The notes under the pieces were generated by a model. The model searched no databases. It saw only the letters and a program-made list of their open reading frames with translations, and was not told the DNA's origin. A stretch of DNA of 64,000 nucleotides, taken from the NCBI GenBank assembly GCA_023457255.1, contig JAEWMB010000008.1:1-64000 (forward strand), read 5' to 3'. The position numbers and the translations under genes were made by a program. Source of the DNA: Bacillota bacterium (lineage in GTDB: Bacteria > Bacillota > Clostridia > Lachnospirales > Lachnospiraceae). Shown piece by piece: positions 36,298 through 44,536 of this stretch. The first letter of the stretch is position 1. Each line of letters starts with the position of its first letter.

Positions 36298-37044
36298 ATG
36301 AAGTTTACAAATTTAATTTCAAAAGGACAAAAAGCTAGTGTTTATCGTGAGGGTGACAATGCAATTAAGGTTTTCGATAAGGGAACAAATAAAACGGACG
36401 TACTTAACGAGGCATTGAATACAACCAGAGTAGAAGAGACCGGACTTGCAATTCCAAGTATTAGCGAAGTTGGAATTGAAGATGGGCAATGGGCTATTAC
36501 TATGAATTTTATTGAAGGAAGGACATTAGGTCAGTTAATGAAGGAAAACCCTGAGAAAAAGGAGGAGTACATAAAGCAAATGGTAGACCTTCAGCTTGAG
36601 ATTCATTCTAAGAGAGCCCCATTGTTAAACAAATTGAAAGATAAACTAATCCGGCAGATCAACAGTCTTGAGATGTTAGATAATATTAAGAAGTATGATT
36701 TATTAACTAGGTTGGATGGTATGCCCAAACATGTGAAGGTATGCCACGGCGATTTTAACCCGAACAATATCATCGTATCCAATGATAAGATGTATGTGAT
36801 CGACTGGGTACATGCGACGCAGGGGAATGCAAGTGCAGATACGGCAAGAACTTACCTTTTGCTTACTCTTGAAGATCAGAAACTTGCAGATTACTACCTT
36901 GATGTATTTTGTAAAAAGAGTAAAACTGAGAAGAGATATGTACAGACTTGGTTACCAATTGTGGCAGCAGCTCAGTTAACCAAGGATAAGCCGGAAGAGA
37001 AAGAACTGCTTATGAAGTGGTTAGACGTTGTAGAATATGAATAA
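36298..37044 (+). CDS. Aminoglycoside phosphotransferase-like (APH family) kinase
   Basis: Encodes 248 aa with a protein-kinase-like fold: nucleotide loop LISKGQKASVYREGDNAIKVF, the catalytic loop VCHGDFNPNNIIV (about 149-161) and the metal motif YVIDWVHAT (about 167-175). This fold phosphorylates small molecules such as antibiotics, choline or sugars; the real substrate cannot be read, and a resistance role should not be assumed. Single gene with the ribosome site AGGAG and a terminator downstream. Confidence 0.85.
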   Translation: MKFTNLISKGQKASVYREGDNAIKVFDKGTNKTDVLNEALNTTRVEETGLAIPSISEVGIEDGQWAITMNFIEGRTLGQLMKENPEKKEEYIKQMVDLQLEIHSKRAPLLNKLKDKLIRQINSLEMLDNIKKYDLLTRLDGMPKHVKVCHGDFNPNNIIVSNDKMYVIDWVHATQGNASADTARTYLLLTLEDQKLADYYLDVFCKKSKTEKRYVQTWLPIVAAAQLTKDKPEEKELLMKWLDVVEYE

Positions 37045-37129
37045 ATAGATAGAGAAGAGATCATTTTGAGAGAAATGCTTGCTTAAGGCTCAGAGTGTTT
37101 ATTTGATATATCAAGTATCTTAACGGAAT

Positions 37130-37175
37130 ATAATAAAAGAAGGAAGAGAAATGGGACTCTTCCTTCTTTTATTAT
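37130..37175. terminator. Bidirectional terminator
   Basis: A perfect 19-bp stem (37130-37148 with 37157-37175, AGGAAGAG/CTCTTCCT at its core) around an 8-nt loop, with T-rich arms on both strands. It separates the APH-like gene from adhE. Confidence 0.9.
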
Positions 37176-37280
37176 ATAGGGAAAGTGAGCAAGCCTAGTA
37201 TGCTATTATTTCACATCCCTATTTTTCAATGTGAAGCAGGGCTTAGTGGAATTACAAAGCAACTCATTTGCATTCACATC

Positions 37281-39899
37281 TTATTTGCCATAGTACACCT
37301 TAAGATAGATTTCTTTGATTTCCTTCATTAATGGATATCTTGGATTAGCACCGGTGCATTGGTCGTCAAAGGCCTGCTCAACCATAGCATCCAAAGTATT
37401 TAGGAAGTTCTTCTCATCCACACCATATTCTTTAATAGATTTCTTGATTCCAACTTTTTCTTTTAATTCATCCATTGCTTTTAGAAGATTTTCAAATTTC
37501 TCGTTGTCATTCTTACCGGAAATTCCTAAGAAGTTAGCACATTCTACATAACGGTCTAATGCATGTGGATACTGATATTGAGAGAATGTTCCCATCTTTG
37601 TAGGAATGCTAACGGAGTTAAAGCGCATTACTTCATTGATTAAGAGAGCGTTAGCAACACCGTGTGGTAAGTGATGGAAGGCACCTAATTTATGAGCCAT
37701 GGAGTGGCAAATTCCTAAGAAGGCATTTGCGAATGCCATACCGGCTAAGGTAGAAGCATCTGCCATCTTTTCTCTTGCTATTGGATCGGCAGCACCATTT
37801 TCATAGGCACTTGGAAGGTATGCAAAGATATTCTTCATAGCTTTTAAGGCTAAACCATCGGTATAATCAGTAGCCATGATAGAAGCATAGGCTTCTAATG
37901 CATGGGTAAGAGCATCAATACCAGAAGCAGAAGTTAATCCCTTAGGCTGATTCATCATCAGATCTGCATCAATAATAGCCATCTTAGGAAGTAGTTCGTA
38001 ATCTGCAAGAGGATATTTTACACCAGTTCTTTCATCGGTAATAACGGCAAATGGTGTAACTTCAGAACCAGTACCAGAGGAAGTTGGAACTGCGATAAAA
38101 TAAGCCTTTTCACCCATCTTAGGGAAACTGTAAACACGTTTTCTAATATCCATGAAACGCATTGCAAGGTCAAGGAAGTTTACTTCTGGGTGTTCATACA
38201 TAACCCACATAATCTTTCCGGCATCCATTGCAGAACCACCACCGATTGCGATAATGCAGTCAGGCTCGAAGAGTCTCATAGCTTCTGCACCTTCTGAAGC
38301 ACAAGCTAAGGATGGATCTGGAGCAACGTTATAGAAAGTAGTATGCTGAATACCCATAGCATCTAACTGGTCGGTAACGCACTTTGTATAGCCATTTTTA
38401 TAAAGAAAAGCATCGGTTACAATAAATACTTTCTTTTTATTCATTACGTCTTTTAATTCTGCGAGGGCAACTGGTAAACAACCCTTCTTAAAATATACTT
38501 TTTCAGGTGCTCTAAACCAAAGCATGTTTTCTCTCCTCTCAGCAACAGTCTTAATATTAATTAAGTGCTTCACTCCTACGTTTTCGGATACGGAGTTACC
38601 ACCCCAGGAGCCGCAGCCAAGTGTTAGGGAAGGAGCTAATTTAAAGTTGTAAAGGTCACCGATACCACCATGAGAAGAAGGTGTATTTACAAGAATACGG
38701 CAAGTTTTCATTGCATCAGAGAATGCCGCAATCTTTTCCTGTCCTGTACCTACATTAATATAGAGGGAGGAAGTATGTCCATAGCCACCGTCAGCAACAA
38801 GACGAGCTGCTTTGCTTACTGCATCATCAAAGGATTTCGATTTGTACATTGCAAGCACCGGAGAAAGTTTCTCATGTGCAAATTGTTCTTCTAACTCAAC
38901 CGATTCTACCTCACCAATTAAAATTTTAGTAGTCTCTGGTACTTCAAATCCTGCAAGCTTTGCAATTGCAGAAGCGCTTTGTCCAACAATCTTAGCGTTA
39001 AGAGCACCATTGATTAAAATTGTTTCACGAAGCCTTTGAGTCTCTTCCGGGGAGCAGATATGGCATCCACGATCTTTGAATTCTTTCTTGGCAGCTTCAT
39101 AAATCTTATCACTAATAATTACGGATTGTTCGGAAGCACAAATCATACCATTATCAAATGTCTTAGAGTGAATAATAGAGCTTACTGCAAGGCGAACATC
39201 ACAGCTCTCATCCATAATAACAGGGGTATTACCTGCACCGACACCAAGTGCTGGTTTACCAGAGGAATAAGCAGCCTTAACCATACCAGGTCCACCAGTT
39301 GCAAGGATGATGTCTGCATTCTTCATGACTTCATTGGTTAATTCAAGGGATGGGACGTCAATCCAGCCAATAATTCCTGCAGGAGCACCTGCAGCAACTG
39401 CAGCATCCAATACCACCTTAGCAGCGGCAATGGTACAGTTCTTAGCACGAGGGTGTGGACTGATGATGATTGCGTTACGAGTTTTTAAACAAAGTAAAGT
39501 TTTAAAGATAGCGGTGGAGGTAGGATTGGTAGTTGGGATTACAGCCGCAACCACGCCGATAGGCTCCGCAATTTTCTTAATACCGAAGCTAGTATCTTCC
39601 TCAATTACTCCACATGTTTTTGTATCCTTATATGCATTGTAGATATATTCTGCAGCATAATGATTCTTTATTACTTTATCTTCTACAATACCCATGCCAG
39701 TTTCTTCTACGGCCATCTTTGCTAACGGAATACGCTGCTGATTGGCAGCCATAGCAGCAGCAAAGAAGATGTTATCTACTTGCTCTTGAGTGTAGGTCGC
39801 AAAGAGCTCTTGTGCTTCCTTTAACTCTTTTAATTTTGCTGTTAATGCTTCGAGGGAGTCCACTAACCCAGTTGTCTGTAATTCCACTTTTTTTGCCAT
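37281..39899 (-). CDS. adhE: Bifunctional acetaldehyde-CoA/alcohol dehydrogenase AdhE
   Basis: Encodes 872 aa. The N-terminal half is an aldehyde dehydrogenase with the catalytic cysteine in DNGMICASEQS (near residue 250); the C-terminal half is an iron-dependent alcohol dehydrogenase with GGGSAMDAGKIMW, SSGTGSEVTPFAV and metal histidines in GICHSMAHKLGAFHHLPHG. It reduces acetyl-CoA to ethanol with two NADH and forms long filaments (spirosomes). Its promoter is near-consensus and is flanked by Rex-type sites, so it is probably induced when NADH is high. Ribosome site AGGAGG. Confidence 0.97.
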   Translation of the reverse strand: MAKKVELQTTGLVDSLEALTAKLKELKEAQELFATYTQEQVDNIFFAAAMAANQQRIPLAKMAVEETGMGIVEDKVIKNHYAAEYIYNAYKDTKTCGVIEEDTSFGIKKIAEPIGVVAAVIPTTNPTSTAIFKTLLCLKTRNAIIISPHPRAKNCTIAAAKVVLDAAVAAGAPAGIIGWIDVPSLELTNEVMKNADIILATGGPGMVKAAYSSGKPALGVGAGNTPVIMDESCDVRLAVSSIIHSKTFDNGMICASEQSVIISDKIYEAAKKEFKDRGCHICSPEETQRLRETILINGALNAKIVGQSASAIAKLAGFEVPETTKILIGEVESVELEEQFAHEKLSPVLAMYKSKSFDDAVSKAARLVADGGYGHTSSLYINVGTGQEKIAAFSDAMKTCRILVNTPSSHGGIGDLYNFKLAPSLTLGCGSWGGNSVSENVGVKHLINIKTVAERRENMLWFRAPEKVYFKKGCLPVALAELKDVMNKKKVFIVTDAFLYKNGYTKCVTDQLDAMGIQHTTFYNVAPDPSLACASEGAEAMRLFEPDCIIAIGGGSAMDAGKIMWVMYEHPEVNFLDLAMRFMDIRKRVYSFPKMGEKAYFIAVPTSSGTGSEVTPFAVITDERTGVKYPLADYELLPKMAIIDADLMMNQPKGLTSASGIDALTHALEAYASIMATDYTDGLALKAMKNIFAYLPSAYENGAADPIAREKMADASTLAGMAFANAFLGICHSMAHKLGAFHHLPHGVANALLINEVMRFNSVSIPTKMGTFSQYQYPHALDRYVECANFLGISGKNDNEKFENLLKAMDELKEKVGIKKSIKEYGVDEKNFLNTLDAMVEQAFDDQCTGANPRYPLMKEIKEIYLKVYYGK

Positions 39900-39962
39900 A
39901 ACCTTATCCTCCTAAGATGTATTATCGTATTACAGAGTTTAATATCTATGTTACATATAATG

Positions 39963-39980
39963 ATGTTAAAAAATTAACAA
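39963..39980 (-). promoter_or_regulatory. Rex operator in the adhE leader
   Basis: Minus strand TTGTTAATTTTTTAACAT matches the Rex consensus TTGTTAAnnnnTTAACAA at 13 of 14 defined positions. It lies about 30-50 bp downstream of the predicted transcription start. Rex represses fermentation genes when NADH is low. Confidence 0.8.
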
Positions 39981-39995
39981 ACTTATTTAAAAAAT

Positions 39996-40014
39996 TTGAC
40001 TTTCACTAAGTCAA
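39996..40014 (-). promoter_or_regulatory. Perfect dyad over the predicted adhE start site
   Basis: TTGACTT and AAGTCAA, 7-bp arms with a 5-bp spacer, cover the predicted +1 (about 40012). It may be an operator. As RNA it would be a hairpin at the extreme 5' end followed by ATTTTTT. Confidence 0.45.
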
Positions 40015-40018
40015 CGTC

Positions 40019-40047
40019 ATTTTATAACACTGTTAAATAATTGTCAA
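40019..40047 (-). promoter_or_regulatory. Promoter of adhE, overlapped by a second Rex-like site
   Basis: Minus strand TTGACA (40042-40047), 17-bp spacer, TAAAAT (40019-40024). The segment TTGACAATTATTTAACAG (40030-40047) also matches the Rex consensus at 11 of 14 defined positions and includes the -35 box, so Rex binding there would block polymerase directly. Confidence 0.8.
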
Positions 40048-40109
40048 TGTACACAACTAACAAAGAAAAATAAAAATAAACTCACTTTATGGTAAATTTA
40101 ATGAGAGAA

Positions 40110-40775
40110 TTACCATAAAAACTTAAGTTGCTCAAATTCCGGCTCCTTTTTAGGGGAAGCTTTGGTCTTTTTTAACTGTTCCGGTATACGTTTCATAATA
40201 GAAATTGCGTTTTCTTTTGAGGATAGCCAGCCTTCGATTTCCTCTTCTCTTAATAAGACCGGCATACGGTTATGAATATCTTTCATAGATTCATTTGCCG
40301 CTGTGGTTAGGATAACAAAGCGATCCTCCTCTTCATAGGGATGGGATATGCCAGCCATATAAAGCGGCTTTTGCTGTTCGGAGGTAAAGTAATATTTAGT
40401 TTTGGAACCGTTATGTTCCCATTCATAAAATCCACTTGCAGGTACTACAATACGTCTTACCTCCAAATCACCTGCAAACATTTTTTTATCTGATGCGCTT
40501 TCACTACGAGCATTCATAATCACAGCATTTCCTTGAAAACCTTTATATCCCCAAGTCATAGCACAAGATATGATATCTTCGCCCCTTTTTGCAATAATAG
40601 GAACTACATTGGTTGGATAAATTTCACCGGTTCTAAATTTTCTTGGAACGTGTGTATCTTCATTATTTGGGTCGGAAGTCTGTATTCGTTCCCCTTGAAG
40701 ATGCTGATCTAAATTTCTTATAATACGAAGCAACTCTTCCATACTTTCTTCATCAACACAGTAACGCCCGCACAT
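40110..40775 (-). CDS. SOS response-associated peptidase (SRAP/YedK/HMCES family)
   Basis: Encodes 221 aa. The protein starts MCGRY, exposing Cys2, which forms a covalent bond with abasic sites in single-stranded DNA once Met is removed. Other conserved residues are in NARSES, ASGFYEW (active Glu) and DIHNRMPVLL (His). It shields abasic sites during replication. Ribosome site AGGAG. A 10-bp inverted repeat (40086-40095/40110-40119) overlaps the stop codon, but no T-run follows. Confidence 0.92.
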   Translation of the reverse strand: MCGRYCVDEESMEELLRIIRNLDQHLQGERIQTSDPNNEDTHVPRKFRTGEIYPTNVVPIIAKRGEDIISCAMTWGYKGFQGNAVIMNARSESASDKKMFAGDLEVRRIVVPASGFYEWEHNGSKTKYYFTSEQQKPLYMAGISHPYEEEDRFVILTTAANESMKDIHNRMPVLLREEEIEGWLSSKENAISIMKRIPEQLKKTKASPKKEPEFEQLKFLW

Positions 40776-40880
40776 AGTGGTTCTCCTTTCTACAGTTCTC
40801 TTTTTTATATAAGGGATTCATTGCAAGTTAGCAGGGAATTAAAAAAGCAGGAATTACAAAGCCGCTGTGGCAGACAATCA

Positions 40881-40932
40881 AAAAAGAAAAAGTCCTCACC
40901 CAGCGACTCTTGCGTTCGCCAAACGAGGACCT
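40881..40932 (-). terminator. Terminator of tRNA-Lys copy 1
   Basis: AGTCCTC and GAGGACCT pair across a loop of about 26 nt with a minor internal stem; on the minus strand a TTTTTCTTTTTT run follows. Confidence 0.8.
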
Positions 40933-40937
40933 TATAA

Positions 40938-41010
40938 TGCGTCTTCAGGGGCTCGAACCCTGGACACCCTGATTAAGAGTCAGGTGCTCTACCAACTGAG
41001 CTAAAGACGC
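40938..41010 (-). tRNA. tRNA-Lys (anticodon CTT), copy 1
   Basis: A 73-nt cloverleaf: acceptor GCGTCTT/AAGACGC, D-arm GCTCAGTTGGTAGAGC, anticodon stem CCTGA/TCAGG around CTCTTAA, T-loop TTCGAGC. Identical to copy 2, 245 bp away. Confidence 0.96.
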
Positions 41011-41133
41011 ATATTGAGTATCAACAATTAGTTATTATATAGGAAGCGGACAAGAATTGCAAGCATTTTTTTAAAATTTTCTTAAGAATATATTCAAACT
41101 CTTACAGAGCGATTAAAATCTTAAAAGAAACAT

Positions 41134-41180
41134 AAAAAAATCCTCACCCAGCAGCTACTATCTGCCAAACGAAGACTTTT
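41134..41180 (-). terminator. Terminator of tRNA-Lys copy 2
   Basis: Same design as the copy 1 terminator, with diverged sequence: TCCTC and GAAGA around GGCAGATAGTAGCTGC on the minus strand, then a T-run. Confidence 0.75.
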
Positions 41181-41182
41181 GA

Positions 41183-41255
41183 TGCGTCTTCAGGGGCTCG
41201 AACCCTGGACACCCTGATTAAGAGTCAGGTGCTCTACCAACTGAGCTAAAGACGC
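41183..41255 (-). tRNA. tRNA-Lys (anticodon CTT), copy 2
   Basis: Same sequence and fold as copy 1. Each copy has its own terminator, so these are separate transcription units from a tandem duplication. Confidence 0.96.
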
Positions 41256-41602
41256 ATGCTGAATATTAAAAACTGTTCTTATCGCGTAAGCGCAAAAATT
41301 ATTATAAACGATGGTATTAAAAAAAGCAAGCATTTTTATAAAAAATAAAATGTTAAATTACACCATATACAACTTAATATAAATTAAGGAAAGATCTAAA
41401 AAGAGTCTAGGCTAAAGTATTCTTGTTAATAATACCATAGAAAGCTAAAAGAGTATCAATTATCGTTGATTATAGGCATTGAAACCGATATAATGCATAT
41501 AGAATAAAAATTATAATGGAAGTCAGAGGAATGAAATACAAAATCTTTCAGAAGAGTACCCTCTATCCTCCAAGATTTATAAAAAACAAAAGGGGTTAAC
41601 AG
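41256..41602. other. AT-rich intergenic region
   Basis: No gene seen. It must hold the minus-strand promoter for tRNA-Lys copy 2 and the plus-strand promoter for the permease; I find no perfect match to either. Confidence 0.4.
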
Positions 41603-42907
41603 ATGGCGAAAAAGCTAAAGCTTTCAGGTAGAAACAAGAAACAAAAGGCTGTGGTTCAAGAAGAGACCGGTAGAATTAAGGCAGTGGTTCTAAAGGAAGA
41701 AAAGGAATCCAAGGAACAGGAAAAGGAGTTAGCTGAGTGCTCCAGAGATTACAAATTTAGGTTCGAGCCAACGAAAAAGTATTTTACAATTAGTGTTTAC
41801 GCATTTTGTGTCATTGCGCTTGCAATTATGTTTAAATTAGCACTAGAAAATATTCCTTCTTTTTCAATAGGATTAAAAAACTTTTCAATTGTCATTCAGC
41901 CGTTTATAATCGCTTTTTTTATCGCATTTATTATTAATCCGATTGTGAAAGCATTGGCGGAACGGTTTTACGGTAATACATTGAGAATAAAAAAACCAAA
42001 GGTTTGCTTGGCTCTAGGTATTGCAACTTCCTATATTATATTTCTCGCAATATTAGTAGTTTGCTTTACTTATATTATACCGCAGGTCACTAACAGCATA
42101 TCCGAGCTAATTCAAAATAGTGACGATTTGTATAAGAAGGCCGAAATCTGGTTGATTGAAGTTGGTGAAGAATTTCCAATGATTGATACTGAATATATAC
42201 AAGATAAAATCGAAGCATCTTTGCCTCAGTTGATTTCTTTTGGAACAGATTTTGTGAAAAATGTAGTGCCGAAGATATTAAATGTTTCCATATCAATTGC
42301 AAAGATTGCATTTAACATCTTATTGTCCATTGCGATCTCTATTTATATGATTTATGACAAAAGGATGTTATCAAAAAATGCAGCACGTGTGATTTATGCA
42401 TTTATTCCAAGGAAGAAAGCAGATTCTTTCTTGGAAGTAACAAGGGAATGCGGATCAATCTTTACCGGGTTTATTGTGGGAAAGACGATAGATTCTACCA
42501 TTATAGGAATTCTCTGCTTTATATTAATGTCTATACTTAAGTTACCGTATGCAATTTTAATCAGTGTTATCGTAGGAGTTACGAATATGATTCCTTACTT
42601 CGGGCCATTTATCGGAGCGGTGCCGGGAATCCTTTTGTATCTATTTATAAGTCCTGTTCAGGCATTGGTTTTTGCACTTATGATCCTTGCATTGCAGCAA
42701 TTTGATGGCTGGATTTTAGGGCCTAAAATTCTTGGTGACTCTACAGGTTTAACACCTTTATGGGTTATCTTTGGAATTACGGTTGGAGGTGCTTACGGTG
42801 GTGTATTCGGAATGTTTTTGGGAGTCCCGATTGTGGCTGTGATTGCTTACCTGGCAGATATGCTGATAACGAAACGTTTAACGAAACGAAATATAGAGAT
42901 ACGATAA
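41603..42907 (+). CDS. AI-2E family transporter (permease)
   Basis: Encodes 434 aa. After a charged 55-residue cytoplasmic N terminus come about eight membrane helices; the family signature is in the C-terminal part: MIPYFGPFIGAVPGILL, QQFDGWILGPKILGDSTGL and PLWVIFGITVGGAYGGVFG. Members export varied small molecules or exchange Na+/H+; the AI-2 role is documented only for some, so the substrate is open. Ribosome site AGGGG. It is followed by a shared terminator. Confidence 0.9.
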   Translation: MAKKLKLSGRNKKQKAVVQEETGRIKAVVLKEEKESKEQEKELAECSRDYKFRFEPTKKYFTISVYAFCVIALAIMFKLALENIPSFSIGLKNFSIVIQPFIIAFFIAFIINPIVKALAERFYGNTLRIKKPKVCLALGIATSYIIFLAILVVCFTYIIPQVTNSISELIQNSDDLYKKAEIWLIEVGEEFPMIDTEYIQDKIEASLPQLISFGTDFVKNVVPKILNVSISIAKIAFNILLSIAISIYMIYDKRMLSKNAARVIYAFIPRKKADSFLEVTRECGSIFTGFIVGKTIDSTIIGILCFILMSILKLPYAILISVIVGVTNMIPYFGPFIGAVPGILLYLFISPVQALVFALMILALQQFDGWILGPKILGDSTGLTPLWVIFGITVGGAYGGVFGMFLGVPIVAVIAYLADMLITKRLTKRNIEIR

Positions 42908-42952
42908 AAAAATCCTGTTCCTAACAAGCTTTGCTAGGAACAGGATTTTTTT
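42906..42952. terminator. Bidirectional terminator
   Basis: AAAAAAATCCTGTTCCTA (42906-42923) and its complement (42935-42952) form a perfect 18-bp stem around an 11-nt loop, giving T-runs on both strands between the convergent permease and trxA genes. Confidence 0.93.
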
Positions 42953-43262
42953 ATGCATTTAACATATCCTCTAATTTCTGTTTTGCAACAACACCGACCA
43001 TTGTTTCAATTGCTTTTCCATTTTTAAAGAAGATTAAAGTAGGAATTGACATAACGCGGAATTCTGCTGCTGTTTCTGGAGAATTGTCTACATTAAGTTT
43101 ACCAATCTTAACCTTACCTTCATACTGGTCATGTAATTCTTCAATAATTGGCCCCATCATTTTACATGGGCCGCACCAATCTGCATAAAAGTCTACCAGA
43201 ACCGGTAAATCGGATTGGATTACTTCTTTTTCAAAATTTTCATCAGTAAAAATTAATGCCAT
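42951..43262 (-). CDS. trxA: Thioredoxin
   Basis: Encodes 103 aa with the redox motif WCGPCK (residues 29-34) in VLVDFYADWCGPCKMMGPII and the cis-proline loop MSIPTLIFF. Standard cytosolic thioredoxin that reduces protein disulfides. Ribosome site GGAGG. It stands alone in its transcription unit; no trxB is in the window. Confidence 0.97.
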   Translation of the reverse strand: MALIFTDENFEKEVIQSDLPVLVDFYADWCGPCKMMGPIIEELHDQYEGKVKIGKLNVDNSPETAAEFRVMSIPTLIFFKNGKAIETMVGVVAKQKLEDMLNA

Positions 43263-43389
43263 ATTAGTACCTCCGTTGTATGGTATAGATAAAGAGTTCC
43301 CTTTGTCACTTGTTATCAGAATCAGGTATCATTCACCTTTTTGTATTTTACCCTTAATCAAAGGGTTTTAACCTGTTTAGCTAGGATTC

Positions 43390-43581
43390 CTATTTAGAGG
43401 GCTTATTCTCTGAAGTATCAGACTTGCCTGCCGGAGGAGTTGTCTTTTTCTTTAAAAAATTGGCGCTTTTAAGCAAACCATCTACAGCATCCCAAGAGCT
43501 TTTTAAGTCTAATGCTCTTTTGTTTAGATTTTGATTGGACATCAGAGTATTTGACAACTTAGTTTTTGGTGAATTTTTCAT
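43390..43581 (-). CDS. Small hypothetical protein
   Basis: Encodes 63 aa: MKNSPKTKLSNTLMSNQN, then NKRALDLKSSWDAVDGLLKS, and a Lys/Pro/Ser-rich tail. It is hydrophilic, basic and without a membrane segment. There is no good ribosome site (GCTGG only), so the start or the gene itself is uncertain. It lies 67 nt from trmB on the same strand and may be read with it. I do not recognise it. Confidence 0.45.
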   Translation of the reverse strand: MKNSPKTKLSNTLMSNQNLNKRALDLKSSWDAVDGLLKSANFLKKKTTPPAGKSDTSENKPSK

Positions 43582-43647
43582 GATATACCAGCTATACTTT
43601 TTTTATAATCATATTACTACAATCATGAAAATATCCAAGTATTCTTT

Positions 43648-44283
43648 TTATTTATGGGCAACTAAGCGATGAATCGGATTTCCCATAGAGGAAAAACGTT
43701 CTTCATATTCTGTCATAATGTTACCTTCTGCATATTCGCTATGATGTAAATCAAAGGTTACATCTCGTAACTGCCATCCGGATAAGGCTACTTGCTCCAA
43801 TGAAAAGCCGAATAAATCTCTATTATCCGTTTTAAAGGCAACATAGCCGTCCTTTGCTAAAAATTGGTCATAGCGTAACAAGAACTCGTTTGAAGTTAAT
43901 CGTCTTTTGGCATGGCGGTCTTTTGGCCATGGATCGGAGAAGTTCAAATAAATCCTTTCTACCTCAGAAGGAGCAAAAATATCTGTGATATATTCTGCGT
44001 CAAAGCGAAGAAAGTATAGATTATTTCCTTCATATTCTTTTCTTTTTTCAATAGCACGCAGTAATACACTAGAGTATTTTTCTATGCCAATATAATTTGT
44101 ATTAGGATTTTGCTTTGCCAGAGTAGTGATGAATTGACCCTTTCCCATGCCAATTTCAATGTGTATGGGGTTGTTATTGCCAAATACCTCGTGCCACTTC
44201 CCTTTCTTTTGTTCCGGATCATGAATAACATAGTCATTTTGCGCTATGTATTCTCTTGAGCCGGGGATATTTCTAAGTCGCAT
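43648..44283 (-). CDS. trmB: tRNA (guanine-46-N7)-methyltransferase
   Basis: Encodes 211 aa. SAM motif IHIEIGMGKGQFITTLA (about residues 36-52), the NFSDPWPKDRHAKRRL signature (about 114-129) and the C-terminal TEYEERFSSMGNPIHRL are all typical. It methylates G46 in the variable loop of many tRNAs. Ribosome site AGGAG, 5 nt upstream. Confidence 0.96.
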   Translation of the reverse strand: MRLRNIPGSREYIAQNDYVIHDPEQKKGKWHEVFGNNNPIHIEIGMGKGQFITTLAKQNPNTNYIGIEKYSSVLLRAIEKRKEYEGNNLYFLRFDAEYITDIFAPSEVERIYLNFSDPWPKDRHAKRRLTSNEFLLRYDQFLAKDGYVAFKTDNRDLFGFSLEQVALSGWQLRDVTFDLHHSEYAEGNIMTEYEERFSSMGNPIHRLVAHK

Positions 44284-44536
44284 GTTTCTCCTACCTTTCT
44301 AAACCGATTGAGGCGTGTCAACCTAAGGCTTATTATACTTGTTATCTTATTATTCGTCAATTAGTACTGTCCCTACACCCAACTGCTTAACGGGGCTTTT
44401 TCTTGTATTTTAAAGCATTGTACGCTATAATATCGGTAGTTATTGTGAAACAAAAGACAGTTCTCTTCTTAATATTATCATGATGTTTTAAGAATAAGAA
44501 ATAGGGAATGAAAGGATAGAAAAGAGGTGTGGCAAA

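Noticed and set aside
36298..37044. Aminoglycoside resistance gene
   Set aside because: The fold is shared by many small-molecule kinases; nothing in the context supports resistance.
40086..40119. Terminator overlapping the end of the SRAP gene
   Set aside because: The 10-bp inverted repeat includes the stop codon and no T-run follows.
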